Shown here piece by piece: positions 33,735 to 43,689 of a DNA stretch of 64,000 nucleotides. The position numbers and the translations under genes were made by a program. The stretch is from Ovis canadensis (taxonomy: Eukaryota > Chordata > Mammalia > Artiodactyla > Bovidae). The first letter of the stretch is position 1. Each line of letters starts with the position of its first letter. The DNA is taken from NCBI RefSeq assembly GCF_042477335.2, contig NC_091260.1, forward strand, positions 53,091,001 through 53,155,000. The letters are read 5' to 3'. The notes under the pieces were generated by a model. It was given only the letters and a program-made list of their open reading frames with translations, did no database searches and was not told the DNA's origin.

Positions 33735-33950
33735 CTATACTCCCCACACTGTGTATTTCATCCCCATGACTCATTTGGTAACTGGAAGTTTGTACCTCTT
33801 AATCTCCCTGACCTATTTCACTCATCCCCTTCCCCCTTCCCCTCTGGCAACCACCTGTTTGGTTTCTGTATCTGTGTGTCTGTTCTGTTTTATTTGTTCA
33901 TTTGCTTTGTTTTTTAGGTTCCATATATAAGTAAGATCATATGGAATTTA
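33735..33950 (-). repeat. LINE-1 3'UTR fragment
   Basis: CTCTGGCAACCACCTGTTTG and TTAGGTTCCATATATAAGTA are antisense L1 landmarks. Confidence 0.65.
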
Positions 33951-34318
33951 TCTTTCTCTTATTTTAGTTATCCAAGGCACAGATGAACTACAGGTATGTT
34001 TGAAGAGAGTTTTCTGCAAAAAAAAGCTCTTTTATAGTTCTACCCCATGAAGTCCAGTTCTTTGAATAGTCAGCTACAAATATGTTCAGTGTTACATGCA
34101 CACAAATGAATTGGGCACTTGTGATATGCAAGATTCTGACCTCTAAAGGGTTTGGGAATCAGTAATATAATAAACAAAAGGCTTTGTAGAATCAGGCTGT
34201 CCTGGGAGCTACAGAAAAGTGAGGACATGGTAGTTCAGAACAGAGAGAGAACTTTAAGGACTTTAGGAGAAAGAAGAGGGAGGATTTGAGTTGAAACCTT
34301 AAAAAATAAGCATAAGAT

Positions 34319-34447
34319 GGGACTTCCTTGCTGGCCCAGTGGTTAAGACTCTGCTTTCCAATGCAGGGGGCATGGGTTCAATCCCCCGTCAGGGAACTAA
34401 GTTCCCACATGTCATGGGGTGAGGCCAACATTTTTTTTTTTTTTTAA
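34319..34447 (+). repeat. CHR-type SINE
   Basis: It has a head GGACTTCCTTGCTGGCCCAG, a B-box region GGTTCAATCCCCCGTCAGGG and a long oligo-T run in its tail zone. It shares one outer TSD (AAGCATAAGAT, 34308-34318 and 34669-34679) with the Bov-tA that follows. Confidence 0.85.
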
Positions 34448-34448
34448 A

Positions 34449-34666
34449 CCATGTTGTTGTTGTTTAGTTGCTCAGTTGTGTCTGATTCTTTTGTGACCCT
34501 GTGGAGTGTAGTCCGCCAGGTTCCTCTGTCCATGGAATTTCCCAGGCAAGAATACTGGAGCGGGTTGCCATTTCCTTCTCCAGGGGATCTTCCCAACCCA
34601 GGGACTGAATCTGCGTCTTGTGCACTGCGAGTGGGTTCTTCACCACTGAGCCACCAGGAAAGCTAA
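34449..34666 (-). repeat. Bov-tA SINE in the tail of the CHR SINE
   Basis: Antisense Bov-tA (TTGTTTAGTTGCTCAGTTGT ... GAGCCACCAGGAAAGC). It lies between the CHR body and the right-hand CHR TSD, so it inserted into the CHR tail. Confidence 0.88.
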
Positions 34667-34881
34667 AAAAGCATAAGATTATGTTAAACATAAGATTTTG
34701 ATAGAGAGTGCAAAAGACATTGTAGCTGGGGAAAGTAAGCTGAACAAAATAATACAAGTTACAAAGTGCAGGGGTACAGCTGGAAGGTGGAAGTAGAAAA
34801 GTAAAAATTGTTTCCCCTTTTTCTCCCTCCTAGTCCCTCTCCCTCCCTCTGTTTTCTTCTTTCCTCCCTGCCCCCACAACT

Positions 34882-34920
34882 CCCCCCCCCCCGCCCCCCC
34901 CCCCCCCCCCCCCCCCCCCC
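34882..34920 (+). repeat. Poly(C) tract, C11-G-C27
   Basis: Eleven C, one G, then 27 C, bordered by C-rich sequence from 34820. The minus strand is poly(G). Such tracts are unstable and error-prone in sequencing, so the length may not be real. Confidence 0.8.
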
Positions 34921-35162
34921 GCCTGAAGCAAAAGATTAGTTTATCAGCTCAAGTGGTTAATGGCTTGCTTTAGGTAGTCTGTAATGTGGAACCTGCTGCT
35001 TACTCTCCACTAGATATAATAGATTTCTTTTTCTCAAATAGGAAAGTGAAGAGGCAGTGGTAGGGATTTCAGTTTAAGGAAATGAAAAGATATGTTCATT
35101 CTGATGTGTGGAACAAAGGAAGAAGTGTTCATGTCTTGCATTTTTGAAGCGGCAGTTTTCTA

Positions 35163-35398
35163 GATTCCACATATATGTGTTAATAAACAATATTTTCTTT
35201 TCTCTTTTTGATTTACTTCTCTAGATCCATCCACATCTCTGCAAATGGCACAGTTTCATTCCTTCTTATGGCTGAGTAATATTCCACTGTATATATGTGT
35301 TCCACATCATATATATATATATATATACAGCTGATTCACTTTGCTGTACAGCAGAAACTAACACAACATTGGAAGCAACTATGTCCAATAAAAAAGTG
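35163..35398 (+). repeat. LINE-1 3' end with 5' inversion
   Basis: 35163-35310 is L1 ORF2-end sequence in antisense (TATGGCTGAGTAATATTCCA). 35325-35398 is L1 3'UTR in sense (CACTTTGCTGTACAGCAGAA to AATAAAAAAG). An AT repeat lies at the joint. This order is the signature of twin priming. Confidence 0.75.
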
Positions 35399-36014
35399 GA
35401 AATTTTTATATTTTGGCCCCATGCCTCTGAATCTAATATATTCACCTACCATTTTATTTTGTATATTTTATATATATAAAAAGAAACATCCAAGTTCTTT
35501 TATGTACTCATTGTTACATTACAGAATACTTATGCTGTAACTATGCAAGGTTTTTCAGGGTCTACTTGATGGGTTTACTGTGCTTTTGCATTTTTTCCTT
35601 CAACCTGACTTAACTGAAAATTTTAGAGGCATTTACATTCCTGATGATAAACAGTGAAGCTCTGTGATTTGTATGAATGAACTCTAGACCTGAAATGTTC
35701 CTGTTTGCCATACTGATCTCGCCACTTTCCTAACCATATTCCTCATGCATTAATTCTTGTCTTAGTCTGTCTCAGGTGAAACATCTGACATCCAGAGCTA
35801 TGTCTTGATGTCAGCTCAGACAGTTGCCTGTCATCTGTGAGAGAGCCCTGGGTCGATTTGAGTTGTTTAGGGAACTTGATGTGAATGGAGTTCATACCAT
35901 GGAAACAATCTCTAAACTTCAGGTCAACAGTAGGATTTTGAAATCAGCAAGCTAAAATCCAAATTCAAACAGGAGTGTATTTGTCTTAACCATAGATTCA
36001 GCAGGGATCTCTTA
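35399..36014. other. Intronic, nothing recognised
   Basis: No repeat family or exon could be supported. Confidence 0.4.
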
Positions 36015-36025
36015 GTTTCTCTCTC

Positions 36026-36735
36026 TTTTTTTTTTTTTAACTTGTTATTTTATATTGGAGGAGAGCCAATTAACAATGTGATAGTTTCAGTTCAGTTCAG
36101 TCGCTCAGTTGTGTCCAACTCTTTGCGACCCCATGAATTGCAGCACGCCAGGCCTCCCTGTCCATCACCAACTCCCGGAGTTCACTCATACTCACGTCCA
36201 TCGAGTCGGTGATACCATCCAGCCATTTCATCCTCTGTCATCCCCTTCTCCTCTTGCTCCCAATCCCTCCCAGCATCAGAGTCTTTTCCAATGAGTCAAC
36301 TCTTCGCATAAGGTGGCCAAAGTACTGGAGTTTCAGCTTTAGCATCATTCCTTCCAAAGAACACCCAGGGCTGATCTCCTTTAGGATGGACTGGTTGGAT
36401 CTCCTTGCAGTCCAAGGAACTTTCAAGAGCCTTCTCCAACACCCACAGTTCAAAAGCATCAATTCTTTGGCGCTCAGCTTTCTTCACAGTCCAACTCTCA
36501 CATCCATACGTGACAACTGGAAAAACCATAGCCTTGACTAGACGGACCTTTGTTGACAAAGTAATGTGATAGTTTAGGTGGACAGCAAAGGGACTCAGCC
36601 ATACATATACGTGTATCCATTCTCCCCAAACATTCCTCCCTTCCAGGCTGCTTATAACACTGAGGTAAGTTCCCAGTGATTTACAGTAGGACTTTGTTGG
36701 TTATGCGTTTTAAAAATAGCAGTGTGTACATGTCG
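36026..36735 (-). repeat. LINE-1 3' fragment just upstream of exon 2, split by BovB
   Basis: A T run (36026-36038) is the antisense tail. TTATATTGGAGGAGAGCCAA begins the 3'UTR, which resumes after the BovB at 36576 and ends near 36735. That leaves only about 45 bases before the exon 2 acceptor. Confidence 0.8.
36088..36562 (-). repeat. BovB LINE 3' end inserted in L1
   Basis: A perfect 13-base TSD, AATGTGATAGTTT, lies at 36075-36087 and 36563-36575. The copy is 475 bases with an open antisense-to-host frame (36559-36296) for the C-terminal RT region. Confidence 0.95.
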
Positions 36736-36780
36736 AAAGGATCTCTTCATCTTATTCTGTGTTTCCTTTTTGCCCCCCAG

Positions 36781-37142
36781 AGCATTTTATCAAGGCCCTG
36801 CCAGAGTACCACGTGGTGGCCCCTGTCCGAGTCGACGCGAGTGGGCGTTTTCTGTCTTACGGCTTGCACCATTCTGTCTCCAGCAGCAGGAGAAAGAGAG
36901 GTTTGGATGACCTAGAGGACCGGGTGTACTATAGAATTTCACACCAGGAGAAGGACTTGTTCTTTAACTTGACGGTCAATCAGGGATTACTTTCCAAAAG
37001 CTACATCGTGGAGAGGAGATACGGGAACCTCTCCCATGTGAAGATGGAGGCTTCCTCGGGGCCCCCCTGCCATCTCAGGGGCACGGTTCTGCAGCAGGGC
37101 ACCAGGGTCGGGACTGCAGCCCTCAGCGCCTGCCGTGGACTG
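36781..37142 (+). CDS. ADAMTS12: ADAMTS12 exon 2 (propeptide)
   Basis: This exon completes codon 43 (Glu) and encodes residues 44-163, all within the propeptide that keeps the protease latent. Visible features: [20 protein letters not shown] at its start, a basic RRKR at residues 79-82 that fits a furin-type processing site, N-glycosylation sequons NLT (105) and NLS (125), and cysteines at 139 and 160. The acceptor CCCCCCAG|AG and donor CTG|GTGAGT are strong. The exon is 362 bases and ends in phase 0. The zinc-binding HExxH motif and the cysteine switch are expected in later exons, outside the window. The reading frame is open with no damage. The start of the exon is fixed by the intact join with exon 1. 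Confidence 0.96.
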
Positions 37143-37516
37143 GTGAGTCCTCTTTCTTCTCTGCCCTCAGTCCCTGGCTATCATGGCCTGGACTGTAAAT
37201 GGGTTCACACACACATTCAACACATATGAATTGAGCACTTGTGATATGCATGATCCAGGTTCCCAAACAGGCTGGAGAGAAAGTGCATAAATTTAAGTCA
37301 ATCCATCTGGATGGAATGGAGAGAATAAGGGAATTGGGGGTCCAGGAAGTTCAACCAAGAATATCAGAGCAAGAAGTGGTGGTGGGGGATCAGAGTAGAG
37401 TCTTCAACCTCTGAGGCAGCTCTGAGGGTGCTGGTGACTGGTTGGCTGGCTAGCCCCTTTGGAGTTAGGAAAACATGGACCTGCACTGGGTGTGGGCCAC
37501 ATAGTAAGGATGGTGA

Positions 37517-37641
37517 GGGACTTCCCTGGTGGTCCAGCGGTTAAGACTTCAAGCTCCCAGTGCGGGGGGCCCCGGGTTTGATCCCTGCTCCGGGAACTAA
37601 GATCTTGTATATCTTTTGGCACAGCCAGAAAAAAAAAAAGG
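37517..37641 (+). repeat. CHR-type SINE
   Basis: GGACTTCCCTGGTGGTCCAG and GGGTTTGATCCCTGCTCCGG are clear, with an A tail of 11 bases. Confidence 0.9.
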
Positions 37642-37682
37642 TGATGCTGGCCAGCAGCTGCTATGAGTTCATTGTTGATTCT

Positions 37683-38070
37683 CAGTTCAGTTCAGTTCAG
37701 TTCAGTCACTCAGTCATGTCTGACTCTTTGCGACCCCATGGACTGCAGCATGCCAGGCCTCCCTGTCTATTACCAACTCCCGGGGTTTACTCAGACTTAT
37801 ATCCATCGAGTCGGTGATGCCATCCAACCATCTCATCCTCTGTCATCCCCTTCTCCCATCTTCAATCTTTCCCAGCATCAGGGTCTTTTCTAGTCAGTTC
37901 TTTGCATCAGGTGGCCAAATTACTAGAGTTTCAGCTTCAGCATCAGTCCTTCCAATGAATATTCAGGGCTGATTTCCTTTAGGGTGGATTGGTTGGATCT
38001 CCTTGCTGTCCAAGGGACTCTCAAGAGTCTTTGCCAACACCGCAGTTCAAAAGCATCAAGCATCAATTCT
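37683..38070 (-). repeat. BovB LINE 3' end
   Basis: The CAGTTCAGTTCAGTTCAGTT start marks its 3' end. Only about 385 bases remain and frames are disrupted by small deletions. Confidence 0.9.
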
Positions 38071-38185
38071 GGCTTGTTTATAATCAGACTGCACACAGAC
38101 CCTTGGGCTGTCAGTTGATCCCTTTGTGCCTCTGCTTTCTCCTCTGTGGAATGGAGATAATAATAGCCCCCAACTCACAAAGCAG

Positions 38186-38392
38186 GGGTTGGTAAACTAT
38201 GGCCCATGGGCCAAACCTGGACCACCTTTTGTTTTTTTAAATAAAGTTTTATTGAAACACAGATATGCCCATGCTTTTGACTTACAACAGCAGAACTAAG
38301 TGGTCAGGATAGGGACTGTGTGGGACTATGAGGCCCCAAATATTTGCTGTCTGTGCTTTGCAAGAAAAGTATGCTAATCTCTGTAATACAGG
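38186..38392. repeat. hAT-type MITE remnant inside MIR
   Basis: CAGGGGTTGGTAAACTATGG at the left and a mirrored AAAGTATGCTAATCTCTG at the right are diverged terminal inverted repeats of a common mammalian MITE. The family name is not certain. Confidence 0.6.
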
Positions 38393-38436
38393 ACTGTGAG
38401 TATTAAATGCATTCGTATATATATATATATATATAT

Positions 38437-38545
38437 GAAAGTCGCTCAGTCGTGTCTGACTCATTGCAATCCCATGGACTATACGGTCCATGGAATTCTC
38501 TATGCCAGAATACTGGAGTGGGTAGCCGTTCCCTTCTCCAGGGGT
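38437..38545 (-). repeat. AT microsatellite and Bov-A/Bov-tA SINE
   Basis: (TA)n at about 38418-38436 borders antisense SINE GAAAGTCGCTCAGTCGTGTC ... TCCCTTCTCCAGGGG. GTATATATA on both sides is probably the TSD. Confidence 0.8.
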
Positions 38546-38624
38546 ATATATACATAAATCTTAGAAGAGTATCTGGTAAATAATGGACATAATGATTTTT
38601 GGCTGCTATTATTATTTATGTTTC

Positions 38625-38775
38625 TAATATACTGAGCACCTGAATGCGTGGTTTATTATGTGGTTTATGCTCATTGTCCTCTCTACAACACTACCCACCT
38701 CACCACCATTTTGGTTATGTTTTAACAGATGATGAAGTTTGGAGATGTTGAATTTCTTTACTGCGCTGTTGTTAA
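38625..38775 (-). repeat. MIR SINE fragment
   Basis: TATACTGAGCACCTGAATGC and TTTTAACAGATGATGAAGTT fit antisense MIR, with moderate divergence. Confidence 0.45.
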
Positions 38776-39265
38776 TTTCAGCCCACGTCTTTATCAGGTG
38801 TTCTGTGCTACATCTCAAAATGTGACCATTTGGTTTTCAAAATTTAAACTTTAAAAAAAAGTGGCCACTTTGCTCCCCTATACTTCTAGCAGTGACAACA
38901 GTGACTGCCCCTCTGGCAGCTGCCTGGCAAACAATGCCTAAGAATGATGTTGAGGTTTTTGTCACACTGGAGTAGGAGTCAGGGGTCAGTACCAATCAAG
39001 CGTGCTTCGGGCCTGACTGCAGGTGGAGAGGTGCTGGGGTCCTGGAGGCAGTTGTTGGCAGAGCCTAGGGCATCTGCCTTGGCACTGTGCCAGAGCTGGT
39101 TTTTGGATAAACCCCTGAGTGGCATTCGCATTCTTATAGGAGGCGCTCATTTCAAATTTTCCATCCTTACTGTCTGTTTCTTGATAATCTTGTTCTTCAT
39201 AATTTGAGTTTGTTTATTGTGTTCCTGTTTGAGTTGGCTTTGCTAGAAAACTGTGGGAAAATTTA
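38776..39265. other. Intronic, nothing recognised
   Basis: No supported repeat or exon. Confidence 0.4.
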
Positions 39266-39273
39266 CATAAAAC

Positions 39274-39484
39274 GTTGTTGTTTAGTCATTAAGTCATGCC
39301 CAACTCTTTTGGGACCCCATGGACTGTAGTTGACCAGGCTCCTCTGTGCATGGGATTTCCCGGGTGAAAATACTGAAGAGGGTTTCCATTTCCTTCACCA
39401 GGGGATCTTCCTCACCCAGGGATTGAAAGTGCATCTCCTGCGTTGGCAGGTGGATTCTTTACCACTGAGCCACCTGGGAAACCC
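39274..39484 (-). repeat. Bov-tA SINE
   Basis: TSD CATAAAAC at 39266-39273 and 39485-39492. It has an antisense body with the usual GAGCCACCTGGGAAACCC end. Confidence 0.92.
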
Positions 39485-39492
39485 CATAAAAC

Positions 39493-40170
39493 TCTGCATC
39501 AGTATAAATGTCTTGAGAAAGTCCACCTTTCTGAAGGACCTCTGGGGATGAGTTGTTTTGTACAGAAAGTAGAAAGTCTTGCTTTGCCTTTTTTTTTTTT
39601 TGGTATATCTGGATTTTCATATATAGCCGTGTATCATTTTCGCTTAATTGGATCATAAACAGCACAATAAATTATGCCCTCTTCGTCTCCCTAGACCTCA
39701 TTCATTGCTTGGGTAAACTGCGGGATATCTCCTGGCTTCATGGTCCTCATCCTCTGAGTTTCCTCTAGGTTCATATGATGTTTTCCCTGTGTAATCTCTG
39801 CTCTCATTTCTATGACACAACCCTGGAAGCATCAGGGTCACCTGATCTTCCCGGAGTAACAGATGAAAGAGCCTTTGTTCTAGGAGGATGGACGCATAAG
39901 AGTGAAGTGATCCATGAGACAAACATGCAAAGGCCACACTGCTCCAGGAAATACTCGTGTGGGAACCCATATATAGGAATTACCATTCGTAAACCATTAT
40001 CGTGCTCATGAAATTTTAGAAAGTTTAAATACCATTGCCTTTCTGTGCCCTAGAGCCGTTTGGTCTATGACCTCACAGAATCAGTATCACCTGAGATTTC
40101 TCCACTTCACACCCACTGCATCAGAATCTCTGTGGGAGGGCAGAAACCTATATGAGTGTGTTTTAACAAC
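39493..40170. other. Intronic, unassigned
   Basis: A T run lies at about 39589-39602. Both strands carry 60-90-codon frames near 39700-39970 with no recognised family. Confidence 0.4.
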
Positions 40171-40172
40171 TT

Positions 40173-40395
40173 TGTGTGTGTGTGTGTGTGTGTGTGTGCT
40201 CAGTTGCTCAGTTTGTCCCACTCTTTTGTGATCCCATGGACTATAGCCCACCAATCTCCTCTGTCCATGGGACTTTTCAGGCAAGAATACTGGAGTGAGT
40301 TGCCTTTTCCTCCTTCAGGGGAGCTTCCCGACCTGAGGATCCTGCATTGGCAGGTGGATTTTTTTTTTTACCACTTAAGCCACTGGGGAAGCTCT
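40173..40395 (-). repeat. (GT)n microsatellite and Bov-tA SINE
   Basis: The GT run at 40173-40199 joins antisense Bov-tA (GCTCAGTTGCTCAGTTTGTC ... CACTGGGGAAGCTC). The body carries an extra T run at about 40360-40370. Confidence 0.88.
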
Positions 40396-40397
40396 TG

Positions 40398-40605
40398 AAG
40401 CTTTATTGAGATATAATTCACATACCTAGAATTTACCACTTAATGTGTACAATCCAATGACTGTAAATATATTCACAGGGTTGTGCAGCCATCACCGCAA
40501 TCAATCTTAGAACATTCTCATTGGCCCACAAAGAAACTGGTAGCAGTCATTCTCCAATCCTCCCATCTGTGCTTCTCCTCAGGAACCATGGACCTACGTG
40601 ATCTC
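40398..40605 (-). repeat. Old LINE-1 3'UTR
   Basis: CTTTATTGAGATATAATTCA and GGGTTGTGCAGCCATCACCG are antisense landmarks of old L1 3' ends. Confidence 0.7.
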
Positions 40606-40624
40606 TGTTATCTGCCTTATTGAA

Positions 40625-40797
40625 TAATTGATTTATTTGGCTGTGCTGGGTCTTCGTTGCAGCTCGCGGGCTTCTTTAGTTGCCGCGGGTAGGCTTACTT
40701 GCCCTGCAGCTTGTGAGACCTCAGTTTTCCGACCAGGGATCCCACATCTCCTGCCTTGGAAGGTGGATTCTTAATCACTGGACCACCAGTGAAGTGC
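40625..40797 (-). repeat. CHR-type SINE
   Basis: TTTGGCTGTGCTGGGTCTTC at the left and CACTGGACCACCAGTGAAGT at the right. CpG-rich GCTCGCGGGC is retained. Confidence 0.85.
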
Positions 40798-40868
40798 CTG
40801 AAATTTTGATTTAATGAACTCTTCAGGAGACTCTGATGCTCATGAAGTATGAGAAGCCCTGGGCTAGG

Positions 40869-41322
40869 GCAGTCATTCTTAACCCAGGCGGATCATTAGG
40901 ATCAATTAAGGAGCTTCTTTTTTTTTGAAGTATAATTGATTTACAATACTGTGTTAGTTTCCGGTGTCTGGCAGAATGATTCTGTTTTATATGTGTATAT
41001 TTTTCAGATTATATTTTGTTTAGATTCTTACAAGGTATTGAATATAGTTCCCTGTGCTATATAGTAAATACTTAAGAAGCTTTAAAAAATTACATATGCC
41101 CAACCCCATCTCCCAGATGCTCTGATTGAGTCAGAGGAGAGTGGGGCCCGGGATCAGTGTTTTTAAAAGCTCTTTAGGAGAGTCTGAGGTACCTTAGGTG
41201 TTACCAACCACAGAATTAGTGTGAGTGGATGTTAATTAGCAGTATTAGCCAATATTGCTGTAAAGTAGCTGCTCTCCTCAGGATTCTAGTGTGCAGCCAG
41301 GATTGAGAACCATTGCCCTCAA
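40869..41322. repeat. MER5A-like elements interrupted by an L1 tail
   Basis: MER5A pieces lie at about 40869-40916, 41072-41180 and 41270-41322 (GTGCAGCCAGGATTGAGAAC). An antisense L1 3' end (about 40917-41071, TTGATTTACAATACTGTGTT) splits the first pair, with similar TTAAGGAGCTT / TTAAGAAGCTT on each side as TSD. Confidence 0.65.
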
Positions 41323-42462
41323 TTGCTCCCTAATTTCGCCTTGTTTTCTCTAAAGGAAATTGTATATTGTTTAGAATTATTCCAGGCTTGGGAATAGAAT
41401 AGGAGCTTTGCAATTTCTAATGGCCCCAGGGAGCTATGAGAACCACCATGTGGGTCTTTTCAGATTCAGATTCATGTTAAACACACGAACACAAAGAAGC
41501 AAATGTGAACTCATAGACTTATGCGGTGGCTAAGGTGATGGGAAATTTGAGATTCAAATCATTGAAGGAGTTTTCCAGGAGAACCAATCCACTGGGATTG
41601 TTTTAGAGCTTTTGACACATAATCGGACAATTAGTGGATGGTTATTAAAAAAAAAAAGGCACCAAAAGCCAAATGAGTTTCTTTGGTGAGCACACAAGCT
41701 GGCTGGCTTCAGGCTCACTTGCTCATGCACCATTGTTCAGCAACACTCACCTACAGTGGTTCCAGTCAAAAGGATTGGACTTGTGTCTGATTTTTTTGGA
41801 GGCTGATCTCCAGGATATTTCTCTTCCCTTTCACCACTCAGATTCGCAGGATGATCGGCTTAGGATCTGCCAGCTCTAAGCCTCCCTGCACTCCTGAGGA
41901 CAGAGGTGGCATTTGGGAAGGCTTTCAGATGCAGGAAACCCTCTTTTGTGGAGCAGGACATCTGCTTCTCATTCTTATGGCTCAGGGCTGGCTTATTCTT
42001 TGCTTCAGATGTGGTAATCCTAATGTTAGGGGCTTGTTTCCTTGGAGTTGTCTATAATTTGAGGTTCCTTTAGTTTCCCTTAGGAAGACTCAGCTAGTTA
42101 CAAACTGAAGACCCGAGAAAGGTCACCCGTGACAAGATGGAGATGACCATCTTCCTGCAGTTAGTATCCTCTCACATGACCATGGTGCCCATCCTCTTGG
42201 AGGCTGCTTGCAGACCAGGGCAGCCCACATTCTGACTTGGCTACTTTCCCTCTGGCCTCTTCCCCATTTTCGCCCTCTATTTGCCCTCAACACTTGTATA
42301 ACTTTGAAGTTATGGAACTTGTTTCATTTGAACAGTTTAGTTGATTTGTTTAATTCTGTGTTCTTTGGTGGAGAAACTGTATTCTTTAGTCAATTAGATT
42401 CGGAATTCATCCTCAATGGGAGGTGTTACCTGTGAGAACCTTGGGGTGGTTTTGGATTTGCA
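41323..42462. other. Intronic, unique-looking
   Basis: No repeat is recognised in this 1.1 kb. Open frames at 41673-41879 and 41851-42057 have no recognised product. Confidence 0.45.
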
Positions 42463-42464
42463 GT

Positions 42465-42667
42465 TGTCAAGGGTGGTTCAGACGGTAAAGAGTCTGCCTT
42501 CAATTCCCGTGACCTGGGTTTGATCCTTAGGTTGGGAAGATCCTCTGGAGAAGGAAATGGAAACTCACTACAATATTCTTGCCTGGAGAATCCCATGGAT
42601 GGAGGAGCCTGCCAGGCTCTAGTCTATGAGGTCACAAAGAGTTGGACACCACAGAGTGACTTCACTT
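42465..42667 (+). repeat. Bov-tA SINE
   Basis: GTGGTTCAGACGGTAAAGAG head, GGGTTTGATCCTTAGGTTGG B-box region and CAAAGAGTTGGACACCACAG end. Confidence 0.88.
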
Positions 42668-42831
42668 TGCAACTTTGCAGGGGCCCTACAGGATTGGTTG
42701 CAGGCTGCTTTGTTGTTCATCTTTCAGTTTAGCTTTCTGGACTGGGAGGACAGTGCAGAGTGTTAGACTCCACACTTATGCATGATACAGGACTGGGATT
42801 CTGTCTCTCCATGGGGTACCCGACTTCCATC

Positions 42832-43436
42832 TGTTGTAGCCATGTGTTCCGGGAAACAAACTCACTCAGGACAATGCAGATAGTGGAGTGCAGTTGATTA
42901 CACCGGCAGGCCCAAGGCAGAATCTCCTCTTAGCCAAGGACCCAGACCAGCATTTGTGAAAATCTTTTATACCCCATGTGTACGTATCTGAACCCACCAC
43001 TCCAGATTCCTTGAGACTTACATAAACCAAGGAAAATTACAGTCCCAATAACCCCATCATTCACGTGCTATTTGCTCATGTGCTCAAACAGTCAAACAAT
43101 TAGCCAATAATCAATAAACCCGAAGTTACACTCTGATAGACACAGAAAAATTTATGGCCTGTCTGGAGGAAGGGGTGATTAGTGTATGTTTTCTCTTAGG
43201 TGATGAGTAACCTAGATATGATCTTCAAGGTTCCCCTGTCTGGAGGGGGGTCTTATCCTTCTGTTGTTGTTTTCTTAGGCGCTAAACAGAGAGTTAAGAG
43301 TCCATTGGAAAAGTGGCCGAGCATGATCAGCATGAACAGGCCTAAGATGGAGTCCAGGCCCTATGAATTCCTTCTTTACATCAAGGGCTTGAGCTAGCCA
43401 CCATTATCTGGACTGCATACTGGAGTCAGTAAACAA
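42832..43436. repeat. Candidate ruminant ERV solo LTR
   Basis: The segment starts TGTTGTAGCC and may end at AAACA near 43432. It contains a TATA-like CTTTTATACC at about 42964. It resembles a repeated ruminant LTR as I recall it, and no retroviral coding frame adjoins it. Ends and TSD are not certain. Confidence 0.4.
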
Positions 43437-43689
43437 ATACTTTTGATTTTTATTCACAGTCAGGTACAGTATTTCTCAGTTCTTTATTAATATGAAAACA
43501 GTTCTTGGCTCCATCCTAAACCCTAGCCTCAACTCCAGCCCCTGCTAGAGAGTTAAATGCTGACTCCTAATCTGAATAATAGGGTTCTTCAGCTTCAACT
43601 CTCAGTTAACTCTCTTTCCCTTTCCCTTTGGGCATATTGAGATTTCCTTTCTTGTTTTGAACTCAACTATGAATTAAAATTATGAAAAG

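Larger units (their letters stand above)
26823..36780 (+). other. ADAMTS12: ADAMTS12 intron 1
   Basis: It begins GTTAGT and ends TTTTTGCCCCCCAG, both good splice consensus, with a clear pyrimidine tract before the acceptor. The intron is 9958 bases and holds the repeats listed separately. The first 1.77 kb (26823-28595) has no clear interspersed repeat apart from a T run near 27170, a TTA-rich patch near 27500 and a short CA run at 27898-27916. Confidence 0.93.
38071..38600 (+). repeat. MIR SINE broken into three pieces
   Basis: MIR sequence appears at about 38090-38185 (GGAATGGAGATAATAATAGC), 38393-38415 (GTGAGTATTAAATGCATTC) and 38555-38600 (GAAGAGTATCTGGTAAATAA). A DNA-transposon MITE and a Bov-tA separate the pieces. 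Confidence 0.6.

Noticed and set aside
36759..37229. Single 156-codon frame spanning ADAMTS12 exon 2
   Set aside because: It reads through both splice sites. The acceptor at 36781 and donor at 37143 fit the known protein, so the ends are intron translation.
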